Shown: positions 1 to 9,334, counted from the stretch's first letter. The stretch is 64,000 bases of DNA from an uncultured Gammaproteobacteria bacterium (GCA_913064945.1 CAJYAN010000007.1:62001-126000); one strand, 5' to 3'. The notes: a model not told the origin generated them from the letters alone. Numbers and translations are program-made.

Positions 1-1
1 G

Positions 2-1396
2 ATTGCGCCTCTGGCTGAGGGCATGGGGTCCGAGCTGCTCAATGCCAGCATTCTGTCGGCGGCTGTGGTCATGTTGAGCTGGCACCTGGTCTGGATGAAA
101 AAGCATTCTTACGCCATCAACCAGCACATCAGGCAACTGGGCTCGAAAATCGAGAGTGGCGAGCAATCGATCTCAGTGATCGCCTTTATTATTGGTTTGG
201 CGATTCTGCGGGAAGGTAGCGAGGCCGTCCTGTTTCTCTACGGCCTGTCGGCAGGTGGTGCCAGTAGCATGAGTCTCTTTACAGGGGCGCTGCTAGGCCT
301 GCTTGCGGGCGTTCTGGCGGGTGTGGTCGTTTACCTTGGGTTGGCGCGGGTGCCGCTGGGAAGTCTGTTTCGTGTCTCTGGCTGGCTGATTATGTTATTG
401 ACCGCCGGCCTTGCCGCGCAGGCCAGCAACTTTCTGGTACAGGCCGACCTGCTCCCCGCACTGGGCAATCGTCTCTGGGATACCTCGTCAATCCTGTCGG
501 AGCAGAGTCTCCTGGGACAGTTCCTGCATATCCTGATTGGGTATGTGGCGCAGCCCATGGGAATCCAGGTACTGACGTATGTCGGCACGATTGTGCTGAT
601 TTCACTCCTGATGTACTTCGTCGCCAATCCACCTTCGCCACGTGCCGTTGGCGGTGCTGTCGCGAGTCTTCTGCTGGGGGTTATTTTTATGAGTGCGAGT
701 GACCCCGCTCACGCCAGCCATAAAATCTATTCTCCCTATGTGGATAAGGGGGAGGTTGAGCTGGAAATGCGTAGCCACACCACGTTTGATCGTGACGCCA
801 GCAAGAATAGTAATGAAAAAATGAAATTCGAAGCAGGTTATGGCGTCACGGATAGGTGGTTTACCTCGGTGGGTGGCGAAGTGGCGGATAACGCCAATCA
901 CCAGCACGCGTATCAGGCCACTTATTGGGAAAACATTTTTCAGTTGACCGAGCAGGGGCAGTACTGGCTTGATGTTGGTGCCTATCTTGAGTATGAAGTC
1001 GGACACGGAGCAGGTAGTAGTGACCAGATAGAGGGCAAACTACTGCTGGAAAAGGCGACGGGTAAATACGTCAATACCGCCAATCTGGTGATGGTTCGTG
1101 AGGTGGGCGGTAATGCCGCCACTGCCACTAACTTTGAATATGCCTGGCGTAGCAAATATCTCTTCAGTAAAGCTATCGAGTTGGGTGTCGAGGTTTATGG
1201 CGAGATGGGCGAGCTGGGTGCCTTTCTTCCCTCGGCGCAACAGGATCACCGTATTGGGCCTGTACTAAGCGGCGTCTTGCCGCTGAGTAGCGGCAAGGGC
1301 AAGTGGTCATACGAAGTGGGTTACCTGTTTGGTGTCAGCGACGCAGCACCTGATGGTACGCTGAAGTTTAATATCGAGTATGAGTTTCGTCTTTAA
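2..1396 (+). CDS. FTR1-family iron permease fused to a C-terminal envelope (barrel-like) domain; 5' partial
   Basis: The reading frame is already open at base 2, before the first in-frame ATG at 23, so the gene begins upstream of the window. Residues 1-220 (counted from ATG 23) are hydrophobic membrane segments. REGSE at 63-67 matches the REGxE iron-binding motif of FTR1 permeases, which take up iron together with an oxidase or periplasmic partner; it is probably the second of the two family motifs. After a last hydrophobic stretch ending in an Ala-His-Ala signal-peptidase-like site near 229-231, about 225 residues of alternating polar and aromatic sequence follow, ending in YEFRL, like an outer-membrane barrel or periplasmic beta protein. 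The family is normally permease only, so this is a fusion, or two genes joined by loss of a stop. Permease assignment is good; the role of the tail is unknown. Confidence 0.8.
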   Translation: MAPLAEGMGSELLNASILSAAVVMLSWHLVWMKKHSYAINQHIRQLGSKIESGEQSISVIAFIIGLAILREGSEAVLFLYGLSAGGASSMSLFTGALLGLLAGVLAGVVVYLGLARVPLGSLFRVSGWLIMLLTAGLAAQASNFLVQADLLPALGNRLWDTSSILSEQSLLGQFLHILIGYVAQPMGIQVLTYVGTIVLISLLMYFVANPPSPRAVGGAVASLLLGVIFMSASDPAHASHKIYSPYVDKGEVELEMRSHTTFDRDASKNSNEKMKFEAGYGVTDRWFTSVGGEVADNANHQHAYQATYWENIFQLTEQGQYWLDVGAYLEYEVGHGAGSSDQIEGKLLLEKATGKYVNTANLVMVREVGGNAATATNFEYAWRSKYLFSKAIELGVEVYGEMGELGAFLPSAQQDHRIGPVLSGVLPLSSGKGKWSYEVGYLFGVSDAAPDGTLKFNIEYEFRL

Positions 1397-1912
1397 TCAT
1401 ATCGTCTGAGTGTCATTGACGGACAGGGAAGTTCGTCACCATTCCCAACGAATCCGTTTATTTTTCTGCCGTAGCTTATCAGTCAGGACATGAGCGTATC
1501 GTCATTTTCAATTAATCTTTACCGATGCCTCTTATCGTAGCCAGGGTATGGCAGATGACGGGGAGTGTAATTGAAACTCGAGGTAATGATTGAGACCCGA
1601 TACGGCGAGTATTTTATCGGCGACAGGCATTTTCAGTAAAAGTATGGTTTACAGGTGATGGTAATACTACCATAATAATTTTGCGCCCATATCGACGGAA
1701 CGATGATCACCAATTTCAATCTGAAATGACCTCATCGTTTTTGAAAGGCATCTCAATATGGTTGTAGCCACTCAGTGGGGAGTATTATCATGCTGACAAT
1801 ACGTGTTACGGCTGTTACAACAGGTATTGGCTGAGTGATGGACGGCTATCTAACACAGAATGGTCAGGCTATGATAATGACAACTTTAATGATGTTTTGA
1901 CACTGAGATGCT
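1397..1912. other. Intergenic stretch, no gene recognised
   Basis: Stop codons are frequent in all frames and no ORF with a plausible ribosome-binding site was found. No clear terminator follows the permease gene. The stretch presumably carries the promoter of the GNAT-nitrilase gene, but no convincing -35/-10 pair was identified. Confidence 0.4.
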
Positions 1913-3490
1913 ATGAGCAAAAAGACTGATTTACCAAAGCTACAGATTCGTAATGCCCGTGTTGCCGATGTCGGCGCAATTCGTGACCTGGTGACACGAG
2001 TCTACGCCGGCAGTGGCAACCCCACGTATGATGAAAGTATGTTACGTGGTCAGATTAATCAGTTCCCGGAAGGTCAGTTTGTTGCCGAGTTTGATAATAA
2101 AATAGTCGGATACTGCGCCACGTTTATCATTGAAGGGCGCCATGCCAAAAAACCACATAGCTGGAGCGAGATAACGGGTGGTGGCTTTGCCTCGCGCCAT
2201 GACCCCGAGGGCGACTATTTATATGGTATGGAAATGTGTGTTGACACGCAGCAGCGTGGTTTACGCATTGGCCAGCGGTTTTATAATGAACGCAAAAAAC
2301 TTTGTATAGAGTATGGCCTCAAGGGAATTATTTTTGGTGGACGACTGCCGCTGTTACACAAACGCATCAAAAAATATGTCACCGTCGAGGACTATGTCGA
2401 GGCAGTACAAAATAATGAAATCCGCGACCCTGTGTTGTCGGTGCAAATTTATAATGGCTTTAACATCCTGGGTGTGCTGGAAGACTATATTCCCGAGGAT
2501 CATGAATCCCTAGGTTATGCCGCGCACCTTTTATGGCAGAACCCTCAACAACCGGTAGAGGCGGAAGCCGCCCGCATTAAAAAATTTGGTGGGCGTCTGT
2601 CTGAAACCATTCGCATCGCCACTGTGCAGTACATGCAGCGCAAGGTGACATCTTTCGACGAGTTTCTTAGTTATATTCAGTACTTTGTCAAAGTCGTCTC
2701 AGACTATCGTGCCGATTTTGTCGTTTTCCCGGAGTTATTTACCCTGCAACTATTGTCAATTGAGGACCAGGATTTAAAACCGGCGGCGGCGATTGAGGGG
2801 CTAACCAAGTACCGCGATCAATTGCAAACCGCCCTGCGTGAAATGGCTATTCGCTTTAACGTGAATATTATTGGCGGTTCTACGCCGACCATGATGGATA
2901 ATCGAAGGGTGGAAAACATTTGTTCCATTTATCTGCGCGATGGCACTATCCATGAACAGGCCAAAATACATCCGACACCATCAGAAAGTTACTGGTGGAA
3001 TATTGAGGGTGGAGATGAGTTGAGTGCCATCGACACCGACTGTGGCCCCGTCGGCGTATTGATCTGTTATGACTCGGAATTCCCTGAACTGGCCCGACAT
3101 CTGGTCGACCAGGGGGTCAATATTATTTTCGTACCTTTTTGTACTGATGAAAGACAAAGCTATTTGCGTGTGCGCTATTGTTGTCAGGCGCGGGCGGTTG
3201 AAAATCAATGTTATGTTGTTATGTCGGGTAATGTCGGTAATTTGCCCGGGGTGCCGAATATGGATATACAGTATGCACAAAGCTGTATATTAACACCCTG
3301 TGATTTCCCCTTCTCGCGTGATGGCATTGCCGCCGATACCACGCCGAATGTGGAGACCGTCGCATTTGCTGACATACGCCTCGATGCCTTACGCACTGCT
3401 CGCCATGCCGGCACAGTACAAAATCTGAAAGACCGTCGCCATGACCTGTATCATGTCACCTGGCGTAAGAAAACCAAAAGACCTCGCTAA
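1913..3490 (+). CDS. Bifunctional GNAT acetyltransferase / carbon-nitrogen hydrolase
   Basis: A 525-residue two-domain protein. Residues about 10-200 form a GNAT acetyltransferase domain, with an acetyl-CoA-loop-like segment QQRGLRIGQ near 113-121. Residues about 232-510 form a nitrilase-superfamily amidohydrolase with the complete Glu-Lys-Cys triad: E274 in FPE, K351 in AKIHP and C385 in LICYD. This domain order is a known family in proteobacteria, usually annotated as a GNAT/carbon-nitrogen hydrolase fusion; the physiological substrate is not established. No signal peptide is seen, so it is cytoplasmic. The ATG at 1913 is the first Met of the frame that fits the GNAT fold, although the ribosome-binding site is weak (GAG six bases upstream). 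It is monocistronic as far as can be seen. Confidence 0.88.
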   Translation: MSKKTDLPKLQIRNARVADVGAIRDLVTRVYAGSGNPTYDESMLRGQINQFPEGQFVAEFDNKIVGYCATFIIEGRHAKKPHSWSEITGGGFASRHDPEGDYLYGMEMCVDTQQRGLRIGQRFYNERKKLCIEYGLKGIIFGGRLPLLHKRIKKYVTVEDYVEAVQNNEIRDPVLSVQIYNGFNILGVLEDYIPEDHESLGYAAHLLWQNPQQPVEAEAARIKKFGGRLSETIRIATVQYMQRKVTSFDEFLSYIQYFVKVVSDYRADFVVFPELFTLQLLSIEDQDLKPAAAIEGLTKYRDQLQTALREMAIRFNVNIIGGSTPTMMDNRRVENICSIYLRDGTIHEQAKIHPTPSESYWWNIEGGDELSAIDTDCGPVGVLICYDSEFPELARHLVDQGVNIIFVPFCTDERQSYLRVRYCCQARAVENQCYVVMSGNVGNLPGVPNMDIQYAQSCILTPCDFPFSRDGIAADTTPNVETVAFADIRLDALRTARHAGTVQNLKDRRHDLYHVTWRKKTKRPR

Positions 3491-3613
3491 GGACAGGAAG
3501 AGCGTTGTTCCGGTGCAAATTTGATTCGAAGTTGCAAGGCAGCTATCTGGTCAATATTGAGTTATTTGGGCTGAAAAAAATCATGCGATAAGTATGGCCA
3601 GGCGCTATTCTGA

Positions 3614-3637
3614 AATAGTATAGATTAGGATACTATT
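3614..3637. promoter_or_regulatory. Perfect 8-8-8 inverted repeat upstream of a small secreted-protein gene
   Basis: AATAGTAT and ATACTATT form perfect 8-base arms around an 8-base spacer, 44 bases before the start at 3682. No T-run follows, so it is not a typical terminator. The geometry suits a dimeric regulator's operator, but the regulator is unknown. Inference only. Confidence 0.35.
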
Positions 3638-3681
3638 GAAAAAATGCGACCCGTTATGTCATGTCACCAGGGGATGGAGTG

Positions 3682-4071
3682 ATGAAATATGGACTAACCA
3701 ACTTATTTATCGCCGTTGCGCTTCTGTTAGCGTTAGGGACGGTGATGGCGGAAGAAGTGCAGGAAATAAATCCTGTCGAAGAAGAACATGGTCCGATCAA
3801 TCCTTATCGCGAATCCGGCGTTGCCATTAATCAGCAGCAGGCGAATTCGATGGCCAGCAAAATACGCGATGCCATGGTGCAACGCGGGGATCTGGCGCGA
3901 AGCTGGTTACCTATCAAGGTCGCTGTCGTCAGGCAGAGGATTTACCAGCATGAACGCGAGTGGATGGTAGTATTTAATAATCCGGCAGAAGCAAACCCGA
4001 AGCATAAAAATTTATACATATCCCTGGACCTCTATGGTGATGTCGTTGATGTCAATTTTACGGGTAGGTGA
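3682..4071 (+). CDS. Small secreted protein, DUF6488-like
   Basis: A 129-residue protein with a clear signal peptide (MKYG, hydrophobic core, cleavage near VMA-EE at about 23). The start at 3682 is preferred over the in-frame ATG at 3661 because GGGGATGGAG lies directly upstream and the protein then begins with the signal peptide. The C-terminal half contains a WMVVFNNP segment and ends in VNFTGR, resembling the small periplasmic DUF6488 family, whose function is unknown. The family name is from memory and moderately certain. The gene stands alone between the nitrilase fusion and a GFA gene. Confidence 0.7.
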   Translation: MKYGLTNLFIAVALLLALGTVMAEEVQEINPVEEEHGPINPYRESGVAINQQQANSMASKIRDAMVQRGDLARSWLPIKVAVVRQRIYQHEREWMVVFNNPAEANPKHKNLYISLDLYGDVVDVNFTGR

Positions 4072-4129
4072 GTGCGTTCTAATGTTTATTGTATCCACTG
4101 GAAAAATATAAACACTGATGGAGATGTCG

Positions 4130-4540
4130 ATGGAAAAAATGAACTTTAAAGGTAGTTGCCTGTGCGGTTCGATTCAATACGAACTGAGCGGTGAACCGGT
4201 CCGTTTCTATCATTGTCACTGCCAGCGCTGTCGCAAGGCGACGGGTACAGGGCATGCAAGTAATATCATGATCAAGCCCGATAGCTTTAAGTGGCTGGCC
4301 GGTGAGTCGCTACTAAAACGCTATAAGGTCCCTGAAGCCGAGCGCTTTTTTACTCATTTTTGCTCAGAGTGTGGCAGTGCCATGCCCCGTGATGTACCGG
4401 AAATTGGCGCGATAGTGATACCGGCCGGTTCGCTGGATCACGATATCTCGCTGCGGCCGGAAGCGCGTATTTTCTGGGATTCTCACACTGAATGGTCGTG
4501 TAGCGGGGATGGGATTAAGACTTTTGCGGAATATCCGTAG
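4130..4540 (+). CDS. GFA family protein (glutathione-dependent formaldehyde-activating enzyme/CENP-V fold)
   Basis: About 136 residues with the zinc-binding pattern of the family: CLCG near the N-terminus, then CHCQRC, then CSECGS. The fold was named after the formaldehyde-glutathione adduct enzyme Gfa, but most members have no proven reaction, so the substrate is unknown. Four in-frame ATGs lie close together (4118, 4124, 4130, 4139); GGAG at 4120-4123 sits six bases before 4130, which makes that the best start. A second, clearly different GFA protein is encoded at 34774. The gene converges on the lipoprotein gene downstream. Confidence 0.85.
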   Translation: MEKMNFKGSCLCGSIQYELSGEPVRFYHCHCQRCRKATGTGHASNIMIKPDSFKWLAGESLLKRYKVPEAERFFTHFCSECGSAMPRDVPEIGAIVIPAGSLDHDISLRPEARIFWDSHTEWSCSGDGIKTFAEYP

Positions 4541-4607
4541 CAGAAATCACGGCTGCTTTCATATAATGGGAGCAGCAGGATTTAAGTTAGACACATCCAA
4601 TGTCTCT

Positions 4608-4621
4608 GTCAGATATCTGAC
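4608..4621. repeat. 14-base perfect palindrome between convergent genes
   Basis: GTCAGATATCTGAC reads the same on both strands and lies 18 bases past the end of the lipoprotein gene. It has no loop and no T-run, so it is not a normal terminator hairpin. No function is proposed. Confidence 0.4.
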
Positions 4622-4638
4622 TGGATTGAGACTTACTA

Positions 4639-5352
4639 TTAAAGCCCTTTCAGCGTACGAATGACACCGCTTTTGTTAGTAAATTCAGATGCCACATTTT
4701 TAATGTTGCCCGCATGGTCAATGATGTAGCTATCGATTTCCGTTGAATCCAGGTTGCCAGCAACATAACTCTTCTGAGTCACAACAAATTTTGCCACATC
4801 ATTTGTATCGCCAGCATCTAAACGCCAGGTGATATTAATTGATGTGTTCGTCGGAACTTTGTATTTGTCTGCACAGGTCAGTACGGCAAGACTCTGATGA
4901 TCGTTTACCTTTGCACTGTCGGGCGGTGCCTGATAGCTCGTCGGGGTACACGTTATATTTTTATCATCATCCACTATGAAGCTTAACGCATAGTCAGAGG
5001 TATAGTAACTGGAACCATTCGATGTCGTAGTGACATCAGGATCAGCCGTTGTATTGACCAGTGTCACGCTCGACAATACACGGGTAAGTGCTTTTCCATT
5101 GACACTACCCACGTTGGGTGTGTTGGTGATTGTTAGTGAAGCCGTATACTGAATTCCAGTGTCGTCACTGCCCGCCAGATTATATGTTGTGGTACCTGCC
5201 GCTAATGATTTTAAGGAAATCAATGAAAAAGCATTCGGGTCAGCCGGAGGCTGATTCGCGGCGACAGGTGAGCCGCCACTACCGCCACCACCACAGGCAC
5301 TCAGGGCGAGGGAGGAGACACATAATAAGATATATAATTTGATACGATTCAT
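4639..5352 (-). CDS. Putative lipoprotein of unknown function
   Basis: A 237-residue protein starting MNRIKLYILL with a hydrophobic core and the lipobox LSAC (Cys at about 20), followed by a glycine-serine linker GGGGSGG. This is the classic pattern of a lipid-anchored envelope protein. The mature part is rich in Thr, Ser, Asn and Asp, suggesting a beta-rich extracytoplasmic domain, and contains one conserved-looking pair of cysteines (CTPTS and LTCAD). No family was recognised. It is 80 bases downstream of the PEP-CTERM gene on the same strand, so the two could be co-transcribed. Confidence 0.75.
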   Translation of the reverse strand: MNRIKLYILLCVSSLALSACGGGGSGGSPVAANQPPADPNAFSLISLKSLAAGTTTYNLAGSDDTGIQYTASLTITNTPNVGSVNGKALTRVLSSVTLVNTTADPDVTTTSNGSSYYTSDYALSFIVDDDKNITCTPTSYQAPPDSAKVNDHQSLAVLTCADKYKVPTNTSINITWRLDAGDTNDVAKFVVTQKSYVAGNLDSTEIDSYIIDHAGNIKNVASEFTNKSGVIRTLKGL

Positions 5353-5432
5353 GGCACTAGATTCCAGGGGGTGCTTGCAGGTTCTTTTGTTATCGCGGGA
5401 TAAGCACTTCCCTGTGCGTTAATGTGGCAAGC

Positions 5433-5867
5433 TTAACGCTTTCTGCGGGAAGCAGAGCCCAGTAAAGTCAGGCCGATTCCAAGCAGGGCGAGTGTGGCCG
5501 GTTCGGGTATTGACTGGCTGTATTGGAAGGCGCTTTGCTCCTGACCTGAGTAAAAAGTCCCTGTCTGGTCGGTCGGATCAAACGATAACGAAAAGTCTGA
5601 TGAAGAGAGTCCCAACCCAGAAGAATCCACGTTCACATCACCGGCATTATATTGGTTGCTGCCAATAGAAAGGTCGACAAAAGTCAGGCTGTCGATGGCA
5701 TGGGTGCTGCTATCTGCATCATATTTGATGACAGCGTTCACATCACCGGCTGAGAAGCCATTGATACTAAAGGACATTGTCAGTGGAATTGCCTGGGCAT
5801 TCATCACAGTCAGTCCAAGCAGGGATAAACTTATAAAACCCTGAAGAATCCTGCTTTTTATATTCAT
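5433..5867 (-). CDS. PEP-CTERM sorting domain protein
   Basis: A 144-residue secreted protein. Residues 1-26 are a signal peptide ending AQA. The last 25 residues hold PEP (IPEPATL), a hydrophobic helix and a basic tail SRRKR, the tripartite signal recognised by exosortase (EpsH/XrtA) in bacteria that make exopolysaccharide. The mature region is rich in Ser, Asp and Gly with no enzyme motif, typical of these surface proteins. GAGGTAAG lies just upstream of the ATG. No exosortase or EPS gene is in the window, so the sorting machinery must lie elsewhere. Confidence 0.9.
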   Translation of the reverse strand: MNIKSRILQGFISLSLLGLTVMNAQAIPLTMSFSINGFSAGDVNAVIKYDADSSTHAIDSLTFVDLSIGSNQYNAGDVNVDSSGLGLSSSDFSLSFDPTDQTGTFYSGQEQSAFQYSQSIPEPATLALLGIGLTLLGSASRRKR

Positions 5868-6406
5868 TTCGGCTTACCTCGGTGTATCGGCTAAAAAATT
5901 TATTATCTGTATGTTAGATAAAGCAAGTAACATGCCATTATATAAAATATAATACTATCAATATTTTAGATTAATAAATGTTCATATCATTTGTGATTAT
6001 GTAAATTTTTCCGACAGTAATACCGGGTTTCACTCTGAAAAGGTGTTAAGTATTTCGTCAAGCACAAAAGGCCTGTCATTTTTTGGTCAGGATGAGCAGA
6101 TTGTGAGCGGTTTTTTTAGGGCTCTGAATGCCTTCAGTTATATATAAGTATTAATCTGTCGCTGGAACCAAAAGGCTTCCTCGTTCTTGCGTATCAGTAA
6201 AAGGTCTCATTTTCGATGCGTTTGTAGAGTCGATGCCAAAATCGTAACCATTGTCATGAGGTCTTAACCTCAACAATGCATATACTGAAATAATGGTACA
6301 GGGTCGTTAGAGTGATTATCTGTTTATTTACCGGCACTACGGCATGGTGAATAGTCGCCGATTCCTGTCCAGCCGAAGCCTTCCTTACCTATAAGTGAGT
6401 AATACC
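5868..6406. other. Divergent intergenic region between PEP-CTERM and phosphorylase genes
   Basis: About 540 bases, AT-rich next to the PEP-CTERM start (5900-6010), with no credible ORF. It must hold both divergent promoters. One imperfect inverted repeat (6251-6278) is listed separately. Confidence 0.4.
6251..6278. promoter_or_regulatory. Imperfect inverted repeat in a divergent promoter region
   Basis: GAGGT and ACCTC arms around CTTA extend outward to TTGT and ACAA with a two-base bulge. It could be an operator or a small RNA hairpin; there is no T-run. Low certainty. Confidence 0.25.
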
Positions 6407-8107
6407 ATGCAACCTGTTGAACCGTTTCTCCACACCCCCCGAATTGCCTATTTTACCATGGAGATTGCGCTACGCAGTGAAATCCCTACCTATGCGGGTG
6501 GTCTTGGCGTACTGGCAGGCGACACCATGCGAACGGCAGCCGACATGGACATGCCCATGGTAGCCGTCAGTCTGGTAAGCCGCGCCGGTTACTTCCAGCA
6601 AAGTATCGATAACGAGGGACAACAGCTTGAGTCCCCACAAGCCTGGGATCCTGCACAGTGGGCCACAAAGGTGGAAGCTATGATCGCGGTCGACCTGGGA
6701 AGTCGAGTCGTCTGGGTTGGCGGCTGGCTGTATATCATGCAGAGTCAGACCGGTGGACGCCAGCCGGTGATTCTGCTGGATACGGATCTCAGTGAAAACA
6801 GCGCCGAAGACCGTACGATTACCCATTACCTCTATGGTGGCGATGAACGTTATCGATTTAAGCAGGAGGCGATACTGGGGATTGGCGGGCTGCGCATGTT
6901 ACAGGCGCTGGGTTTTGAGATTCGCCAATACCATCTCAATGAAGGTCACTCCGCGCTTTTAGGGATAGAGTTATTGCGGCGTTATGCCTTTCCTGCGGAA
7001 GATTTGCGAGCAGGTGAGTCAGCCTACGATATTCCTCGAGTTCGCGAGGTCTGTAATTTTACCACGCATACACCGATCGAAGCTGGACATGATAAATTTT
7101 CCTATGAACTGGTCGAGGAAGTTATCGACGACATTATCGATAAGCCGGTATTACACCGTCTCGGTGGCGAGGATCGACTCAATATGACGTTGTTGGCCCT
7201 GAACCTGAGTGAGTATGTCAACGGTGTAGCGAAACGCCATGCCGAGGTTTCATCCAAAATGTTTCCCGGTTACCGCGTGCGCTCGGTAACGAATGGCGTG
7301 CATCCGGCCACCTGGACGCATGAAAGTTTTGCCAAACTCTATGATACCCATTTGGCCGGTTGGTGCCATGAGCCGGAGATCCTGGTAAGGGCCGACCATG
7401 CTATTTCGCATGATGCACTCTGGCAGGCACACCTGGATGCCAAACAAACGTTAATCGATTACCTTAGTCAACATAGCAACCAGCAATTCGACCCGACAGT
7501 AGCAACGTTGGGTTTTGCGCGGCGGATGACGGCGTATAAACGTCCCGATTTATTGTTTACCGATCTCGACCGCCTGAAGGCTATGACAAAAGCGTTTCCT
7601 CTACAGCTAGTCATCGCCGGCAAGGCTCACCCGCGTGATGAGGTGGGCAAGGCATTGATTAAGGAAATTCATAACGTTGCCAAAAATTTGAATGACGACA
7701 TCAGGATGGTGTTTCTGCCTGATTACAATATGGATCTGGCCAAGTTACTGATCGCGGGTGTTGATGTCTGGTTAAATACGCCACTACGCCCACTGGAGGC
7801 CTCTGGCACCAGCGGTATGAAGGCGACCTTTAATGGCGTGCCGAATCTTAGTATTCTCGATGGCTGGTGGGTGGAAGGATGTGTCGAGGGAATCACCGGC
7901 TGGGCAATTGGTGATGGACCCGAAGGTTCCAATATCGGTGATGCCTTAGCACTATATGACAAACTGGAGCAGGTTGTTCTACCACTGTATTATCAGGATC
8001 GCAGTGGCTGGATTGATGTCATGAAAGGCGCTATTGCCAAGAATGCCTCGTATTTCAACAGCCACCGCATGATGCGTCGATACGCAGCCGAGGCCTACAT
8101 AAGATAG
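6407..8107 (+). CDS. glgP: Alpha-glucan phosphorylase (short GlgP type)
   Basis: Phosphorolyses terminal alpha-1,4-glucose units of glycogen or maltodextrin to glucose-1-phosphate with PLP as cofactor. The N-terminus has the pattern AYFTMEIALRSEIPTYAGGLGVLAGD of the archaeal/bacterial short phosphorylases; NEGHSALL and the PLP-lysine region GTSGMKATFNG with LDGWW follow. At about 566 residues it is shorter than the 800-residue animal/E. coli type, as is usual for this subfamily. The start at 6407 is preferred over the GTG at 6395, because AGTGAG lies seven bases before it and nothing resembles an SD before the GTG. No other glycogen genes are next to it. Confidence 0.88.
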   Translation: MQPVEPFLHTPRIAYFTMEIALRSEIPTYAGGLGVLAGDTMRTAADMDMPMVAVSLVSRAGYFQQSIDNEGQQLESPQAWDPAQWATKVEAMIAVDLGSRVVWVGGWLYIMQSQTGGRQPVILLDTDLSENSAEDRTITHYLYGGDERYRFKQEAILGIGGLRMLQALGFEIRQYHLNEGHSALLGIELLRRYAFPAEDLRAGESAYDIPRVREVCNFTTHTPIEAGHDKFSYELVEEVIDDIIDKPVLHRLGGEDRLNMTLLALNLSEYVNGVAKRHAEVSSKMFPGYRVRSVTNGVHPATWTHESFAKLYDTHLAGWCHEPEILVRADHAISHDALWQAHLDAKQTLIDYLSQHSNQQFDPTVATLGFARRMTAYKRPDLLFTDLDRLKAMTKAFPLQLVIAGKAHPRDEVGKALIKEIHNVAKNLNDDIRMVFLPDYNMDLAKLLIAGVDVWLNTPLRPLEASGTSGMKATFNGVPNLSILDGWWVEGCVEGITGWAIGDGPEGSNIGDALALYDKLEQVVLPLYYQDRSGWIDVMKGAIAKNASYFNSHRMMRRYAAEAYIR

Positions 8108-8194
8108 AGGTAATCTCTGTGATCAATATCAATGATGATATTTTATACTTGTTGAGTCATTAATTGGCAGGGTTAGCGGAGCAATTTACTGAGT

Positions 8195-9319
8195 ATGAAC
8201 TTTCTGATTTTTGTCACGGTATTCCTTCTCGTCATGGCACTGATGAATATCTATGTCTGGCGTCGATTTTTACGTGTCCTGAGCAAGAGTATTGCTTATT
8301 ATCTACTTATCATTCCGGTTACGCTAATGCTCGGAGATATCTTTTTTGTCATCGATGCAATATATGCGGTCATCCCCGATTCGCCCGTCCTGTATATGGT
8401 GACCAGTGCCTTTGTCGGCTTTACCTTTATGTTGTTTGTCGTCGCTGTGTTTTATGATCTGTCCGTGACTATCTCAAAGCGTGTCCCTTTTGATCAGTCA
8501 CGACGACGTAGCCTGAAACTTATTTTCGACGTGACGGTGCTGATTATGGCGTTTTCCTATTTACTTCGGGGATTGAGCCAGGGTTTAAAGTACCCCGCCG
8601 TCAATCGTGTTGAGGTAAAGGTAAAAGGGTTTCCACAGGATCAATTTTCGATTGTGCAGCTTACTGATGTGCACGTAGGTCGCACCATCAAGCGAGACTT
8701 TATTGAGTATCTGGTTGAGAAAACCAATCGACTGCAACCGGATCTGGTTGTCATTACCGGTGACCTGATCGATCTACCTGTGAGCCGCATCGAATATGAC
8801 CTGTATCCATTAAAGAACTTGAAGGCTCCTGTCTACTTCATTCTCGGCAATCACGAATACTTTCATGGCCCGGGTGAAGCCATTGCCTATCTTCGTGAGC
8901 TGGGTATTACACCATTGTTAAATGAAGCCGTTGTGATTGGTGACGGCGAGCAGCAGTTTAATCTGGTGGGTTTAAATGACCTGACCGGTCTGCGTAGCGG
9001 ACTCTTTCCTCCCGATGCAAGCTCCGCCTTTCAGTCGGTTGACCAGACGCTTGCCTGTATCGTGCTGGCCCATCAACCCAAAATGATTGAATCAATGGAC
9101 GATTATCGTTGTGACCTGATGCTCAGTGGCCATACCCATGGGGGGCAGATATTCCCGTTTGGCCTGCTGGTGATGATGGCCCAGCCCTATATCGCCGGGC
9201 TGCATCAACACAAAGAAAATCGGCAAATCTTTGTCAGTCGCGGTGCGGGTTACTGGGGGCCACCACTACGGGTCCTGGCGCCCAGTGAGATCAGTCATAT
9301 CAAGATTCGAAGTGCCTGA
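8195..9319 (+). CDS. Membrane-anchored calcineurin-like metallophosphoesterase
   Basis: A 374-residue protein with four N-terminal hydrophobic segments (about 1-20, 34-58, 66-88, 108-125) followed by a metallophosphoesterase domain. The metal-binding motifs are all present: LTDVHVG (D158, H160), GDLID near 189, GNHEY near 218 and GHTHGGQ near 312. It resembles the YkuE/YaeI group of membrane-linked phosphodiesterases; the substrate is unknown. It lies 87 bases after the phosphorylase on the same strand and converges on the BNR-repeat gene. Confidence 0.87.
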   Translation: MNFLIFVTVFLLVMALMNIYVWRRFLRVLSKSIAYYLLIIPVTLMLGDIFFVIDAIYAVIPDSPVLYMVTSAFVGFTFMLFVVAVFYDLSVTISKRVPFDQSRRRSLKLIFDVTVLIMAFSYLLRGLSQGLKYPAVNRVEVKVKGFPQDQFSIVQLTDVHVGRTIKRDFIEYLVEKTNRLQPDLVVITGDLIDLPVSRIEYDLYPLKNLKAPVYFILGNHEYFHGPGEAIAYLRELGITPLLNEAVVIGDGEQQFNLVGLNDLTGLRSGLFPPDASSAFQSVDQTLACIVLAHQPKMIESMDDYRCDLMLSGHTHGGQIFPFGLLVMMAQPYIAGLHQHKENRQIFVSRGAGYWGPPLRVLAPSEISHIKIRSA

Positions 9320-9334
9320 ATCAGCGAAACAGGC

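Noticed and set aside
602-1006. Minus-strand ORF inside the FTR1 fusion
   Set aside because: Antisense shadow of a confident gene; no SD or family.
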